Shown here: in pieces, positions 44,765 to 53,332 of the stretch
Layout of the letters: each line of letters starts with the position of its first letter
Numbering within the stretch: position 1 is the stretch's first letter
Assembly (NCBI RefSeq): GCF_937468385.1
Contig: NZ_CALBWS010000001.1
Span: 492,178 to 556,177, forward strand
Origin: Neobacillus rhizosphaerae
GTDB taxonomy: Bacteria > Bacillota > Bacilli > Bacillales > Cytobacillaceae
Reading direction: 5' to 3'
Length of the DNA: 64,000 bases
Notes under the pieces: generated by a model
Database searches by the model: none
Told to the model about the DNA's origin: nothing
What the model saw: the letters and a program-made list of their open reading frames with translations, nothing else
Made by a program: the position numbers and the translations under genes

Positions 44765-45784
44765 TTATTTTTTCGGCAGCTTTTCTAAATAATTTACAGC
44801 GTCATCAAAGGTATCAATAGGAATAATTTTCATTTTTGTTTTTATGTCTCGAGCGGTCTTTACTGCGGCCCGGTAGTTAGAATTTTTGACACCTTTTTCA
44901 TTCGGAGCTAAAAAGATTTCAGCACCTGCCTTGTCGGCTGCGACAATTTTTTGTTCAATTCCACCGATAGGTCCTACTGTACCATCAACTTCAATTGTAC
45001 CTGTTCCAGCAATTTGGTAACCTTTTGTTAAATCTTCTTTCGTTAACTGGTTATAGATTTCCAAAGTAAACATAAGCCCTGCAGATGGCCCGCCGATTTC
45101 ATCAGTCTTCACCTTAACTTTTGGATTAACAATAATTTCTTTGTCGTCCACTAGTGAAATCCCGATTCCAACTCTTTTAGGATCCTCTTTAAATGGCTGA
45201 AGTCTTAAGGTCTCTGTTTTGGTAACATTTTTTCTTAAATAAGTGAATGTGACCTGTTCACCAGCTGTTTTTCTGCTAAGATAATCAATAAATTTTTCCG
45301 AGGAAGGGAATTGGTGCCCATCCACTTTAAAAATTCGATCTCCAGCCTGAAGTTTCCCTTCCGCCGGCATTCCTGGAACTACCTGTACCACATAGATCCC
45401 TTTATATTTGTACTGAACCGGCAACCCTGCTTTACGATAGGCAACATCGATCGCATTAAGTTTTGATCCAGCCATTAGGTGAAGCTGTCTTGCATTATAC
45501 TCTTCCTGAGTTTCTTTTTTATATAAGATCCTTTCCAATGGATAAAGTTCTTCATATTTACTCAGCTTCGCCTCTAAATAGGAGTAAATATTTGCTCTCC
45601 CCATTCTAACCGTTGTAAGCATAAAATTCCCTTCATCTTTATAGCCGTCTTCAACCGATATAATTGGTCCAAGTTCTTTTGCCATTCCCGGTTTTGAAAC
45701 ATAATAAGGCAGTGAATAATACATTCCCCCAATAAAAAGAAGGGCAATCAAAAGTACGGAGCCTAGGTATATTTTTTTTCGCAT
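44765..45784 (-). CDS. ylbL: PDZ/Lon-type membrane protease YlbL
   Basis: A 339-residue protein with one N-terminal membrane anchor (about 5-24), a PDZ domain (about 115-195, YVVQVVPGMPAEGKLQAGD) and a C-terminal Lon-type Ser/Lys protease domain with Ser in GGPSAGLMFTLEIY and Lys in GGIEQKIVAADKAG. In B. subtilis YlbL degrades the SOS division inhibitor YneA together with CtpA. The ATG at 45784 gives MRKKIYLG; the frame opens seven codons earlier. It overlaps neither neighbour but lies nine bases after ylbK. Confidence 0.93.
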   Translation of the reverse strand: MRKKIYLGSVLLIALLFIGGMYYSLPYYVSKPGMAKELGPIISVEDGYKDEGNFMLTTVRMGRANIYSYLEAKLSKYEELYPLERILYKKETQEEYNARQLHLMAGSKLNAIDVAYRKAGLPVQYKYKGIYVVQVVPGMPAEGKLQAGDRIFKVDGHQFPSSEKFIDYLSRKTAGEQVTFTYLRKNVTKTETLRLQPFKEDPKRVGIGISLVDDKEIIVNPKVKVKTDEIGGPSAGLMFTLEIYNQLTKEDLTKGYQIAGTGTIEVDGTVGPIGGIEQKIVAADKAGAEIFLAPNEKGVKNSNYRAAVKTARDIKTKMKIIPIDTFDDAVNYLEKLPKK

Positions 45785-45792
45785 TGCTAAAG

Positions 45793-46572
45793 TTACCCCT
45801 TCCACTGTTCAATAACGGTTTCTATTTCCTTTAGATGTTTTTTGGTTTCTTCCAAACCAATGTTGATAATTTCTTCAATATTTGTGAAGGCTCGGGAACT
45901 ATAATTTTCAACTGGGGGACGTATCATAACGTCAGCAGTCATCTCCCTACTGTTGATTATTTCCGTTTGCATAATGTCAATGCTTTGCATGATGACATCG
46001 TAAATAGAGGTAATTTCGGCGTTACGTTTCACCATTGATACATCTACTGCGATAACCATATCAGCGCCCATTTCTTTGGCAACAGATACAGGAACTCGGG
46101 AGGTTACACCACCATCCACAAAGATTCTTCCCTTATATTTTTCCGGCACAAAAATCCCAGGGATAGAAATGCTTGCTCTTACTGCCTCAGCGACTGGACC
46201 CTTTTGGAAGACAACTTTTTCCCCTGTCAATAAATCGGTTGCAACAATACCGATTGGTATGGATAATTCCTCAATGTTTTTCCCATGAGTAAAGACCTTA
46301 ATAAATTCCTTTACTTTTTTCCCAGAGATTAAGCCCATTTTCGGAACAGTAAAATCCAAAAAGTACTTTCTTTTAAAGGCGGTTGATAATTTATATAACC
46401 GTTCTAAGTCAATACCTGCCCCGTAAAAACTAGCTACAAGTGCCCCCATGCTGCTGCCGGCAATCAAATGAATAGGAATTCCGGCGTCTTTTAATGCCAT
46501 GATGACACCTAAATGAGCAAACCCACGTGCACCGCCTGACCCAAGCGCCAAGCCTATTTTCGGGTGCCCCAT
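45793..46572 (-). CDS. ylbK: Patatin-like phospholipase family protein YlbK
   Basis: A 259-residue NTE/RssA-type patatin hydrolase. The oxyanion loop GLALGSGGARGFAHLGV (7-23), nucleophile motif GSSMG (39-43) and catalytic DGG (FVDGGVTSRVP, about 151) are all intact, so it is probably an active serine hydrolase; substrate unknown. SD AGGAGG. It is followed by ylbL in the usual order. Confidence 0.93.
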   Translation of the reverse strand: MGHPKIGLALGSGGARGFAHLGVIMALKDAGIPIHLIAGSSMGALVASFYGAGIDLERLYKLSTAFKRKYFLDFTVPKMGLISGKKVKEFIKVFTHGKNIEELSIPIGIVATDLLTGEKVVFQKGPVAEAVRASISIPGIFVPEKYKGRIFVDGGVTSRVPVSVAKEMGADMVIAVDVSMVKRNAEITSIYDVIMQSIDIMQTEIINSREMTADVMIRPPVENYSSRAFTNIEEIINIGLEETKKHLKEIETVIEQWKG

Positions 46573-46936
46573 ATTTGTACCTCCTATTTAAACCTGATAG
46601 AATTTTTCACTTTTAAAAAGAGAAATCTTGTTCAATCATATGGTCTAAATTGACGTTCTATGAGTATATTTGTTTTATATGGGACAAGTAGAAAAGCAGA
46701 AGCATCATACCCAAGCCATATAGGAATTTAAGTCGATAGGAAAGTGAAATGCTGACAGAGACTTAGTCGTCCATAATGGATGAAGAAAGCGGTGGCTTTC
46801 TATAGCCCAGCCCCTTTACGCTTTGAATAGACAAGGCGTTTTGAAATTCTCGAAAGAATATTTTCTATTTTAACACTCAACTATTTGATTTGCACAGTTT
46901 GAACTAGACGATCCTCTTGGAAGGAGGCCTCCTTTA
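46573..46936. other. 364-bp divergent gap between ylbK and ylbJ
   Basis: Holds the ylbK SD (AGGAGG) at its left edge and the ylbJ SD at its right edge. A plus-strand TTGACG at 46650-46655 has no good -10 at 17 bp. The middle (about 46690-46830) contains no frame with an SD and no element I recognise; it may be decayed repeat sequence. Confidence 0.5.
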
Positions 46937-48151
46937 TTGTTTCGGTCAAAACTAAAAACAATCTTCTTATCGATATCCATCACTATTTTAGCAGCTTCAC
47001 TCATTTCTTACCCACAAGAGTCATTTGATGCTTCTATCCGAGGATTAAATATGTGGTGGGAAATTGTCTTTCCCTCGCTATTACCTTTTTTTATTGTCTC
47101 TGAAATGTTAATTGGTTTTGGGGTTGTCAAATTTATCGGTGTGTTATTGGAGCCATTAATGAGGCCCCTTTTTAAGGTGCCTGGTGTGGGGGGGTTTGTT
47201 TGGGCAATGGGAATGGCCTCTGGGTTCCCAGCTGGCGCAAAGTTCACAGCAAGATTACGCCAAGAGGGACATTTGACACAAATTGAGGCAGAAAGGCTCG
47301 TTTCATTTACCAATTCCTCGAATCCCTTGTTTATCTTTGGAGCCGTTTCAGTAGGCTTTTTCTATAATGCTCATTTAGGGGTTATCCTTGCCCTAGCCCA
47401 TTATTTAGGGAATATTTGTGTTGGAATATTCATGCGCTTCTACGGAAATGAATCACCTGAAAAAAGGATTGAGGAAAGAAAAAAATTCAAAATTAGATCT
47501 GCCATTTCGACTCTGCATCAAACAAGACTAAAAGACAATCGCCCCATCGGTAAGCTTCTTGGTGATGCTGTCAATTCATCGATTCAAACCCTATTAATGG
47601 TCGGAGGATTTATAATTTTATTCTCAGTGATTAACAAATTACTTTACCATTTACATATAACAGCGACTCTCGCAAAAACAGTTGAGGTGCTACTATCCTC
47701 AATATCATTCCCGGAAATGTTGAGCATCCCGTTTATTTCAGGTTTATTTGAAATCACATTGGGAAGCCAACTAACAAGTCAGGTTCAGGATGCTACCCTC
47801 TTACAAAAAGCAATGATTACAAGTTTTATCCTCGCTTTTAGTGGTTTTAGTGTCCAGGCACAAGTTGCCAGTATCCTTGCGCAAACAGATATTAGATTTA
47901 AACCATTTTTTATTGCAAGAATTTTTCACGGTATGTTTGCAAGCTTGTTTGCACTACTTCTCTGGAAACCTGTGTATTTAGGTTTTCATAGTAAAGAACA
48001 GCCTTCTAATGCCCTCCCTGTTGGTTTTTTTGAAGAGGGGTCTTGGGCGAATCATTTTTACCATAAAATGATTGAGACTGGACCTATCATTACCATTTTT
48101 TCACTCCTAGTGTATGTAGTAATTTTGTTTTATAGATTAAAAAAGAGCTAA
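46937..48151 (+). CDS. ylbJ: Sporulation integral membrane protein YlbJ
   Basis: A 404-residue polytopic protein (about eight to ten segments) with two Gate/nucleoside-recognition-like halves: FPSLLPFFIVSEMLIGFGVV and the later QTLLMVGGFIILFSVINKL, plus the conserved ASGFPAGAKFTA and FTNSSNPLFIFGAV. YlbJ is needed for heat-resistant spores in B. subtilis and is under sigmaE there. Translation starts at a TTG nine bases after AAGGAGG; that SD is the left half of a perfect 14-bp palindrome (AAGGAGGCCTCCTT). Confidence 0.92.
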   Translation: MFRSKLKTIFLSISITILAASLISYPQESFDASIRGLNMWWEIVFPSLLPFFIVSEMLIGFGVVKFIGVLLEPLMRPLFKVPGVGGFVWAMGMASGFPAGAKFTARLRQEGHLTQIEAERLVSFTNSSNPLFIFGAVSVGFFYNAHLGVILALAHYLGNICVGIFMRFYGNESPEKRIEERKKFKIRSAISTLHQTRLKDNRPIGKLLGDAVNSSIQTLLMVGGFIILFSVINKLLYHLHITATLAKTVEVLLSSISFPEMLSIPFISGLFEITLGSQLTSQVQDATLLQKAMITSFILAFSGFSVQAQVASILAQTDIRFKPFFIARIFHGMFASLFALLLWKPVYLGFHSKEQPSNALPVGFFEEGSWANHFYHKMIETGPIITIFSLLVYVVILFYRLKKS

Positions 48152-48168
48152 GCATTTGCTTAGCTCTC
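48140..48168. terminator. Bidirectional terminator between ylbJ and coaD
   Basis: Stem GAGCTAAGC/GCTTAGCTC with an ATTT loop, A-run to the left and T-rich tail to the right. It overlaps the ylbJ stop codon and lies ten bases from the convergent coaD stop. Confidence 0.85.
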
Positions 48169-48177
48169 AATAATTTT

Positions 48178-49235
<1,058 letters not shown>

Positions 49236-49373
49236 TTACATATCACCACATTTTTTTAAAATCCATTTTCTTTATACATCCTATCATAATTTGCAAAAAG
49301 TAGACAAATCAGTTGAGTCATTTCTCATTCATCAATTTCTTTTTACAAATTGTAACAAATTTATTAAAAGTAC

Positions 49374-49401
49374 GTATAAGGTCTAGGGTTGTGGAAATAA
49401 T
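49374..49401 (+). promoter_or_regulatory. Forespore (sigmaF/sigmaG)-type promoter of the csfG candidate
   Basis: GTATA (49374-49378), 14-bp spacer, GGAAATAAT (49393-49401). The -10 fits the sigmaF pattern GGNNANANT exactly and the -35 fits GYATA; the spacer is one base shorter than most. Confidence 0.6.
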
Positions 49402-49407
49402 GTAATT

Positions 49408-49556
49408 AACAACATCAATTCGAGGATGTTGTTGCCAACCGCGGAGAAGACTTACGTTTCCCCATAAGTTCTTCCTCCGGTTTCTCCTCTCCCTTTGCCT
49501 TCTATCCTTTATGAGGATGTGGAAGGACCCTGCAGAATTTCTGCAGGGTTTTTTTT
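49408..49556 (+). ncRNA. csfG: CsfG-like sporulation small RNA (candidate)
   Basis: A roughly 149-nt transcript unit without a coding frame: hairpin AACAACATC/GGATGTTGTT (49409-49434), then a pyrimidine-rich middle (CTTACGTTTCCCC, CTTCCTCCGGTTTCTCCTC), then a strong terminator CCCTGCAG/CTGCAGGG with eight T (49528-49556). It starts behind a forespore-sigma promoter. B. subtilis csfG, a forespore small RNA under sigmaF/sigmaG, occupies the ylbG-ylbH gap; here rsmD (ylbH) and ylbG flank it with one extra gene. The identification rests on position, promoter class and structure, not on an alignment. Confidence 0.65.
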
Positions 49557-49621
49557 ATTTAAAATACTGCAAATAAGTGACAAAGTATGGATAAATTCGA
49601 ATTGAAAAAGGGGAGTTATCA

Positions 49622-50011
49622 TTGATACAGCGTTTTATTGAACTAGGAGACGGGTATTCAGATTTATATGAGTTAATAGAGCTTGCAAAGGCTAATCAGC
49701 ACCGACTCCAACACATGATGGCTTTACACACGAAGATTGATAATAAGGAAGTGACCTCCTTGGTCGTAATTTTTGAGCCAACCGACCCTGGGAAGTTTCA
49801 AGCCCTTTATATTTGTCGGGAGGGCATTCCGAACCCAAATTTTTTACCGAATAAGAGGTATGACCTTTTTGCGCAAACGGCTAATGAAATCGGGAAAAAA
49901 ATACATGAATTTTCTGTAAAACCATCGACAACTTTTCATGAAAAAGATCTTTTCTATCAGCATTTAATCGGCATCCTAAGGCTTAATCATTATATCCTTC
50001 CACTACAATAA
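49622..50011 (+). CDS. Conserved protein of unknown function between csfG and ylbG
   Basis: A 129-residue soluble protein with no domain I can name. Visible blocks: RFIELGDGYSDLYELIELAK, SLVVIFEPTDPGKFQALYIC, REGIPNPNFLPNKRYDLF and LIGILRLNHYI. It starts with TTG six bases after GGGGAG and ends at a shared terminator with ylbG. Opposite in strand to the rsmD/ylbG neighbours. Short, mixed alpha/beta composition; similar proteins are, as far as I recall, found only in Bacillaceae. Confidence 0.7.
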   Translation: MIQRFIELGDGYSDLYELIELAKANQHRLQHMMALHTKIDNKEVTSLVVIFEPTDPGKFQALYICREGIPNPNFLPNKRYDLFAQTANEIGKKIHEFSVKPSTTFHEKDLFYQHLIGILRLNHYILPLQ

Positions 50012-50040
50012 AAAGGTGGGGCATATTTGCCCCACCTTTT
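50010..50040. terminator. Bidirectional terminator between the 129-residue gene and ylbG
   Basis: Perfect stem AAAAGGTGGGGC/GCCCCACCTTTT with a short loop; overlaps the ylbG stop codon. Serves both convergent genes. Confidence 0.9.
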
Positions 50041-50314
50041 AAATGCCCATTTTATAATCATATTCCTTCGCTTTATCTGGTGCTGAATTCTCATACTCCA
50101 TTCTTAAGAATGGTTTATATGAAGGTTCTACTTTTTTAACAAAGGAAAAGGAATTTAACTTTTCCATGATTCTTTCCACTTCCTCTTGATTACAATACAA
50201 GACGACATATTTCAGCTTTTTCGAAACATAATGGACATTTCCGAAACGCCTTAGCATTTTAGCTTGTTTTAAAGAATAAAGCCAAACAACTAATCCTTGT
50301 CTCTGAACAAACAT
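50039..50314 (-). CDS. ylbG: DUF2129 protein YlbG
   Basis: A 91-residue protein with [20 protein letters not shown] and [18 protein letters not shown], matching the YlbG (DUF2129) family next to ylbF in Bacillus. Function unknown. SD GAAGGGG before the ATG. Confidence 0.88.
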   Translation of the reverse strand: MFVQRQGLVVWLYSLKQAKMLRRFGNVHYVSKKLKYVVLYCNQEEVERIMEKLNSFSFVKKVEPSYKPFLRMEYENSAPDKAKEYDYKMGI

Positions 50315-50428
50315 AATTTTTTCCCCTTCAGCTAAACCATCATTTTAGATAAGTCTAGCATATTAAAACATTCCTTTTCAATTTAAACTTTTCTGCGTTC
50401 CGACATCAAATAAGATAACAACTGCTAT

Positions 50429-50463
50429 AACAAAAAAATCAGCTTGTAATAAGCTGATTTTTT
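50429..50463 (-). terminator. Terminator after ylbF
   Basis: AAAAAATCAGCTT/AAGCTGATTTTTT stem with a five-base loop, five bases after the ylbF stop. Symmetric, so it could act both ways. Confidence 0.85.
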
Positions 50464-50467
50464 ATCT

Positions 50468-50905
50468 TCATCCACAGCTACAACTTCCCCCGCCGCCACA
50501 ACCGCTGCCGTGACCAGCATCAAAAAATGGGTTCCCCGTAGGTACTTTTATATGTTTGGAAACTGCTCCACCCAACATCATGCTGATTTCATCTAAAAGG
50601 CTTTGCAAATCATTTTCTGCCAATTTGAACTCTGCAACTCGCGGATCTAGATCCATTTCTCGTTTATATTCACGGATTTCAGACATGACCCTTTTATAAT
50701 CAGGATGGTATTTCCCAAACCTTTGGACCTCTTCGTAAAGATCTTTTAGGCTGACAAAACGATTAATTTTTCGCTGTGTCTCCTTGTTATTTTGCATTTT
50801 ATATAAACAAATTTGGTATTGTTCGGCTATATCGGATTCGAGGACCATCTTAGCTAATCTTTCCGCATCCTCCAGCAATTCAATACTTTCTAACGTAGCT
50901 AGCAC
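50468..50905 (-). CDS. ylbF: YlbF/RicF, Y-complex subunit
   Basis: RicF forms the Y-complex with RicA (YmcA) and RicT (YaaT), which carries [4Fe-4S] clusters and directs RNase Y, affecting competence, sporulation and biofilm. The 145-residue helical protein ends in a Gly/Cys tail (GCGGGGSCSCG); its three cysteines are probable cluster ligands. RFGKYHPDYKRVM and VPTGNPFFDAG are family blocks. The GTG start has SD GGAGGTGG. Confidence 0.92.
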   Translation of the reverse strand: MLATLESIELLEDAERLAKMVLESDIAEQYQICLYKMQNNKETQRKINRFVSLKDLYEEVQRFGKYHPDYKRVMSEIREYKREMDLDPRVAEFKLAENDLQSLLDEISMMLGGAVSKHIKVPTGNPFFDAGHGSGCGGGGSCSCG

Positions 50906-50968
50906 TTACGCCCACCTCCGTGAACATTTTACCATGAATGCATGTTGAAAGCGAAAGATTTACTTTTA

Positions 50969-51415
50969 TTAGGGGATATTTACCATAAATTCTTTTGCTA
51001 ATCCATACGACTCATTATTTAACTTTACAACTTCAAGCTTCAATTTATGGCTTCCAGCTGGAAGACCTTTAATAATAAATGCTGCAGAATCGACCTCGAA
51101 ATTTCTCTTTCCATCAACCCAAACCACCAATTTCCCAACTTTTTGTTTGGTACGATCTGTTTCGCGAAAGCTAATCCCAGTCACAATACATTCCACCAAA
51201 ACCTGCTTATCATTTATTTTGTGATGTACATATAAAGTAGGAATTTCTTTTAAATTCTGATTATAAACTGGGATAGTTTCTGTTTGTATTTTCCTTTGTT
51301 GTTTAACTAGCACTATTTTCGATTTTGTTTCAGGATTGGACACATCCTTCAGGCATCCTGTAGCAATTCCTATCATTAAAAATATAAGAGCTGTATTTGG
51401 AATTATCCTCTTCAA
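50969..51415 (-). CDS. Predicted lipoprotein of unknown function
   Basis: A 148-residue exported protein: short basic start (KRI), hydrophobic core (LIFLMIGIATG) and a lipobox ending in Cys near residue 20, so probably processed by LspA. The mature part is beta-rich, with KLVVWVDGKRNFEVDSAAF and LPAGSHKLKLEVVKL, similar in style to immunoglobulin-like domains. The GTG at 51424 overlaps the SD; a TTG at 51415, eight bases from AAAGGAG, is preferred. Not in the B. subtilis ylb block as I know it. Confidence 0.7.
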   Translation of the reverse strand: MKRIIPNTALIFLMIGIATGCLKDVSNPETKSKIVLVKQQRKIQTETIPVYNQNLKEIPTLYVHHKINDKQVLVECIVTGISFRETDRTKQKVGKLVVWVDGKRNFEVDSAAFIIKGLPAGSHKLKLEVVKLNNESYGLAKEFMVNIP

Positions 51416-51487
51416 CTCACTCACTCCTTTGTCTGTATTGTTCGCCTCCTTTTTCTTTTTTAGTCTATTTCAATTGTGGACAATAAA

Positions 51488-51517
51488 AAAATGCCACATC
51501 AATAACAATGTGGTCAT
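51488..51517 (-). terminator. Terminator after ylbE
   Basis: Minus strand: ATGACCACAT/ATGTGGCAT stem with a short loop followed by seven T. Confidence 0.75.
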
Positions 51518-51520
51518 TTG

Positions 51521-51760
51521 TTAGTTTTGATTTTTCATTGCCTGAAACATTTGATACATCATGTTGGCCATTTGAACACCACTAGAAAACTTTTCAACCT
51601 TGTCAGGAATCGTTTTCTTATAATGATGTAAGGAAGCAATTTCAAGTGATTGGATATCATATGGATTTCTTGACAGCTTCCGATACCAGTGCGGCTGTTC
51701 CCGAACAAATTGCTTTAGGTCCTTCTGATTTTCTAAATACTCAAATACCTCTCTTCGCAT
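51521..51760 (-). CDS. ylbE: YlbE-like protein
   Basis: A 79-residue protein with the family pattern FVREQPHWYRKLSRNP and KTIPDKVEKF, ending in a Met-rich helix (MANMMYQMFQAMKN). YlbE-like family; function unknown, probably sporulation-related by neighbourhood with ylbD. Nineteen bases separate it from ylbD, suggesting one transcript. Confidence 0.88.
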   Translation of the reverse strand: MRREVFEYLENQKDLKQFVREQPHWYRKLSRNPYDIQSLEIASLHHYKKTIPDKVEKFSSGVQMANMMYQMFQAMKNQN

Positions 51761-51778
51761 CGGTTAATGTTCCCTTCG

Positions 51779-52207
51779 TTAGTCTTTTCTAAATAAAAAT
51801 GGATTCTTAGGCCCTTCGATCGGTTTTACAGGTCCTGCAGTTGGATTACTTCCTTGAAATTGTGCGATAACACCTTGGATGGCTCCTAAAGCCTGACTTA
51901 GATTATTAATATGGTTTTGCATTTGATTAGGATCCATTTTCTTAACCATCCCCATAATATTGGACATCCAATCTCCCTGGGACTCTTTGTTTTTTTCAGG
52001 TTCAGAATCCGATTCTGAACCTGATTCTGAATCCGGTTCTGAACCAATTGTTTCCCAACGTTTATCCTCTTCTCCTAATAAATACCAATCCTCATATAAT
52101 TCCTGCCAGGTCGACTTCCCTTTCCTTACTTCTTGAATAATTTTCGGATTATCTCTGACAAACTCTTTGAATTTTTGTACGGATGGGTGCAATTTTTTTT
52201 GTGTCAT
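51779..52207 (-). CDS. ylbD: YlbD-like putative spore coat protein
   Basis: A 142-residue hydrophilic protein with LHPSVQKFKEFVRDNPKI and TWQELYEDWYLLGEEDKRW, the YlbD N-terminal domain. Residues about 53-70 are an acidic, low-complexity stretch rich in Ser-Asp/Ser-Glu (SEPDSESGSESDSEPEK), encoded by a near-palindromic DNA repeat. YlbD is annotated as a coat protein in Bacillus. The start is ATG 52207, six bases from GAGGTG, rather than GTG 52216. Confidence 0.85.
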   Translation of the reverse strand: MTQKKLHPSVQKFKEFVRDNPKIIQEVRKGKSTWQELYEDWYLLGEEDKRWETIGSEPDSESGSESDSEPEKNKESQGDWMSNIMGMVKKMDPNQMQNHINNLSQALGAIQGVIAQFQGSNPTAGPVKPIEGPKNPFLFRKD

Positions 52208-52355
52208 GTTTCTCACCTCTGCCCATATTCATCCCAATAATACAATATGATAAACAGTTAGAAATGTGATAACCACAAATCAAGTGAAAATATTTATTAA
52301 TATGCCCTTAAATGGTAAGATGTCAAAAGAAAAAGAAATGAAAGAGGGAAACAGG

Positions 52356-52835
52356 ATGAAAGATGAATTGCGTCAATTATTAGAATCATGTATCGAAAAT
52401 GGGACAGATGATGACCTAAACGCCCTTAGCACTCTCATAAAAGGTGTCCAAAAGAAGATAACTTATAAGAGAAGCACTTTCATTGATGGGATTCTTCATA
52501 TGGAAAGGACATTTGATAAAGATACTTGTGAAATTTCAATCCCCATTAATCCAATTATTAATAATAATCTAAATATCGTTCATGGCGGGATTACAGCGAC
52601 AGTTCTCGACACAGCTATGGGCAGCTTAGCTAATTACCTGCTACCTGAAGGTTTTGGAGCTGTTACAAATCAGCTCAATATCCATTACATTGCTCCGGGT
52701 ATAGGTGATTCACTACGGTGTAAAGCAGAAGTCGTTCATCAAGGAAGTAAGACGCTGGTTATATCTGGAGAAGCCTTTCGCAGTGATGGAAAAAAAATCG
52801 CCTATGCAACAGGGACTTTTTTCATCATAAAGTGA
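52356..52835 (+). CDS. Hotdog-fold thioesterase (PaaI/4HBT type)
   Basis: A 159-residue acyl-CoA thioesterase-like protein. The PaaI-type signature is NIVHGGITATVLDTAMGSLA (about 77-96), with the catalytic Asp/Gly region, followed by TNQLNIHYIAPG and ALVI-type strands GSKTLVISGEAF. The first 40 residues are an extra helical section (ELRQLLESCIENGTDDD). Substrate unknown. The frame opens at 52266, but the ATG at 52356 has a GAGGG SD. Confidence 0.85.
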   Translation: MKDELRQLLESCIENGTDDDLNALSTLIKGVQKKITYKRSTFIDGILHMERTFDKDTCEISIPINPIINNNLNIVHGGITATVLDTAMGSLANYLLPEGFGAVTNQLNIHYIAPGIGDSLRCKAEVVHQGSKTLVISGEAFRSDGKKIAYATGTFFIIK

Positions 52836-52911
52836 AAACATCAATCAGTAGAGGGATTACTGCACATTAATGTGGGATAAATAAATAATAAATGGAGGAG
52901 TCTGATCAAAG

Positions 52912-53271
52912 ATGGTCACCGCCATTGTTATACCAATCATTGTTTTATACTTTTATTGGCTAACTAAAAAAGAAATGAAAGAGCATGACAAGAAATGGCT
53001 TGCTTGCGGGAATGTACAGCAAGAAGCCGTTCTAATAGGGGAGATAATAAGCCTTACTGAAGAGAAGCAGCGTTTTTATTATCACCGATACATATTCGTA
53101 CAAACCTTAAAACTTAAAACGGCGGCGAAATTAATCACTGCGAAAAAGGTAACCCCTATCACCAAAAATATGAAAATTGAGCCATTTAATGTAGGAGAGG
53201 TCATTCGTTTGTATGGTAGCTGGGAGGGAACCAAATTTTTCTTTAATGGTTATGTTGGAGAAAAGTCATGA
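52912..53271 (+). CDS. Small membrane-anchored protein of unknown function
   Basis: 119 residues: one N-terminal hydrophobic segment (about 2-18, TAIVIPIIVLYFYWL) followed by a basic, soluble part (KKEMKEHDKKWLACG ... VGEVIRLYGSWEGTKFFFNGY). I recognise no domain. It has a GGAGG 13 bases upstream of the ATG and a strong terminator behind it; it may be co-transcribed with the thioesterase 76 bp upstream. Confidence 0.6.
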   Translation: MVTAIVIPIIVLYFYWLTKKEMKEHDKKWLACGNVQQEAVLIGEIISLTEEKQRFYYHRYIFVQTLKLKTAAKLITAKKVTPITKNMKIEPFNVGEVIRLYGSWEGTKFFFNGYVGEKS

Positions 53272-53298
53272 TAGGTGTTTATAGAGATTGAAAATTTG

Positions 53299-53332
53299 AA
53301 AAGAGGTGACAAACTGAGTGTCACCTCTTTTT
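53299..53332. terminator. Bidirectional terminator between the 119-residue gene and ylbC
   Basis: Stem AAAAGAGGTGACA/TGTCACCTCTTTT with a seven-base loop and U-runs on both strands; overlaps the end of ylbC. Confidence 0.88.
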
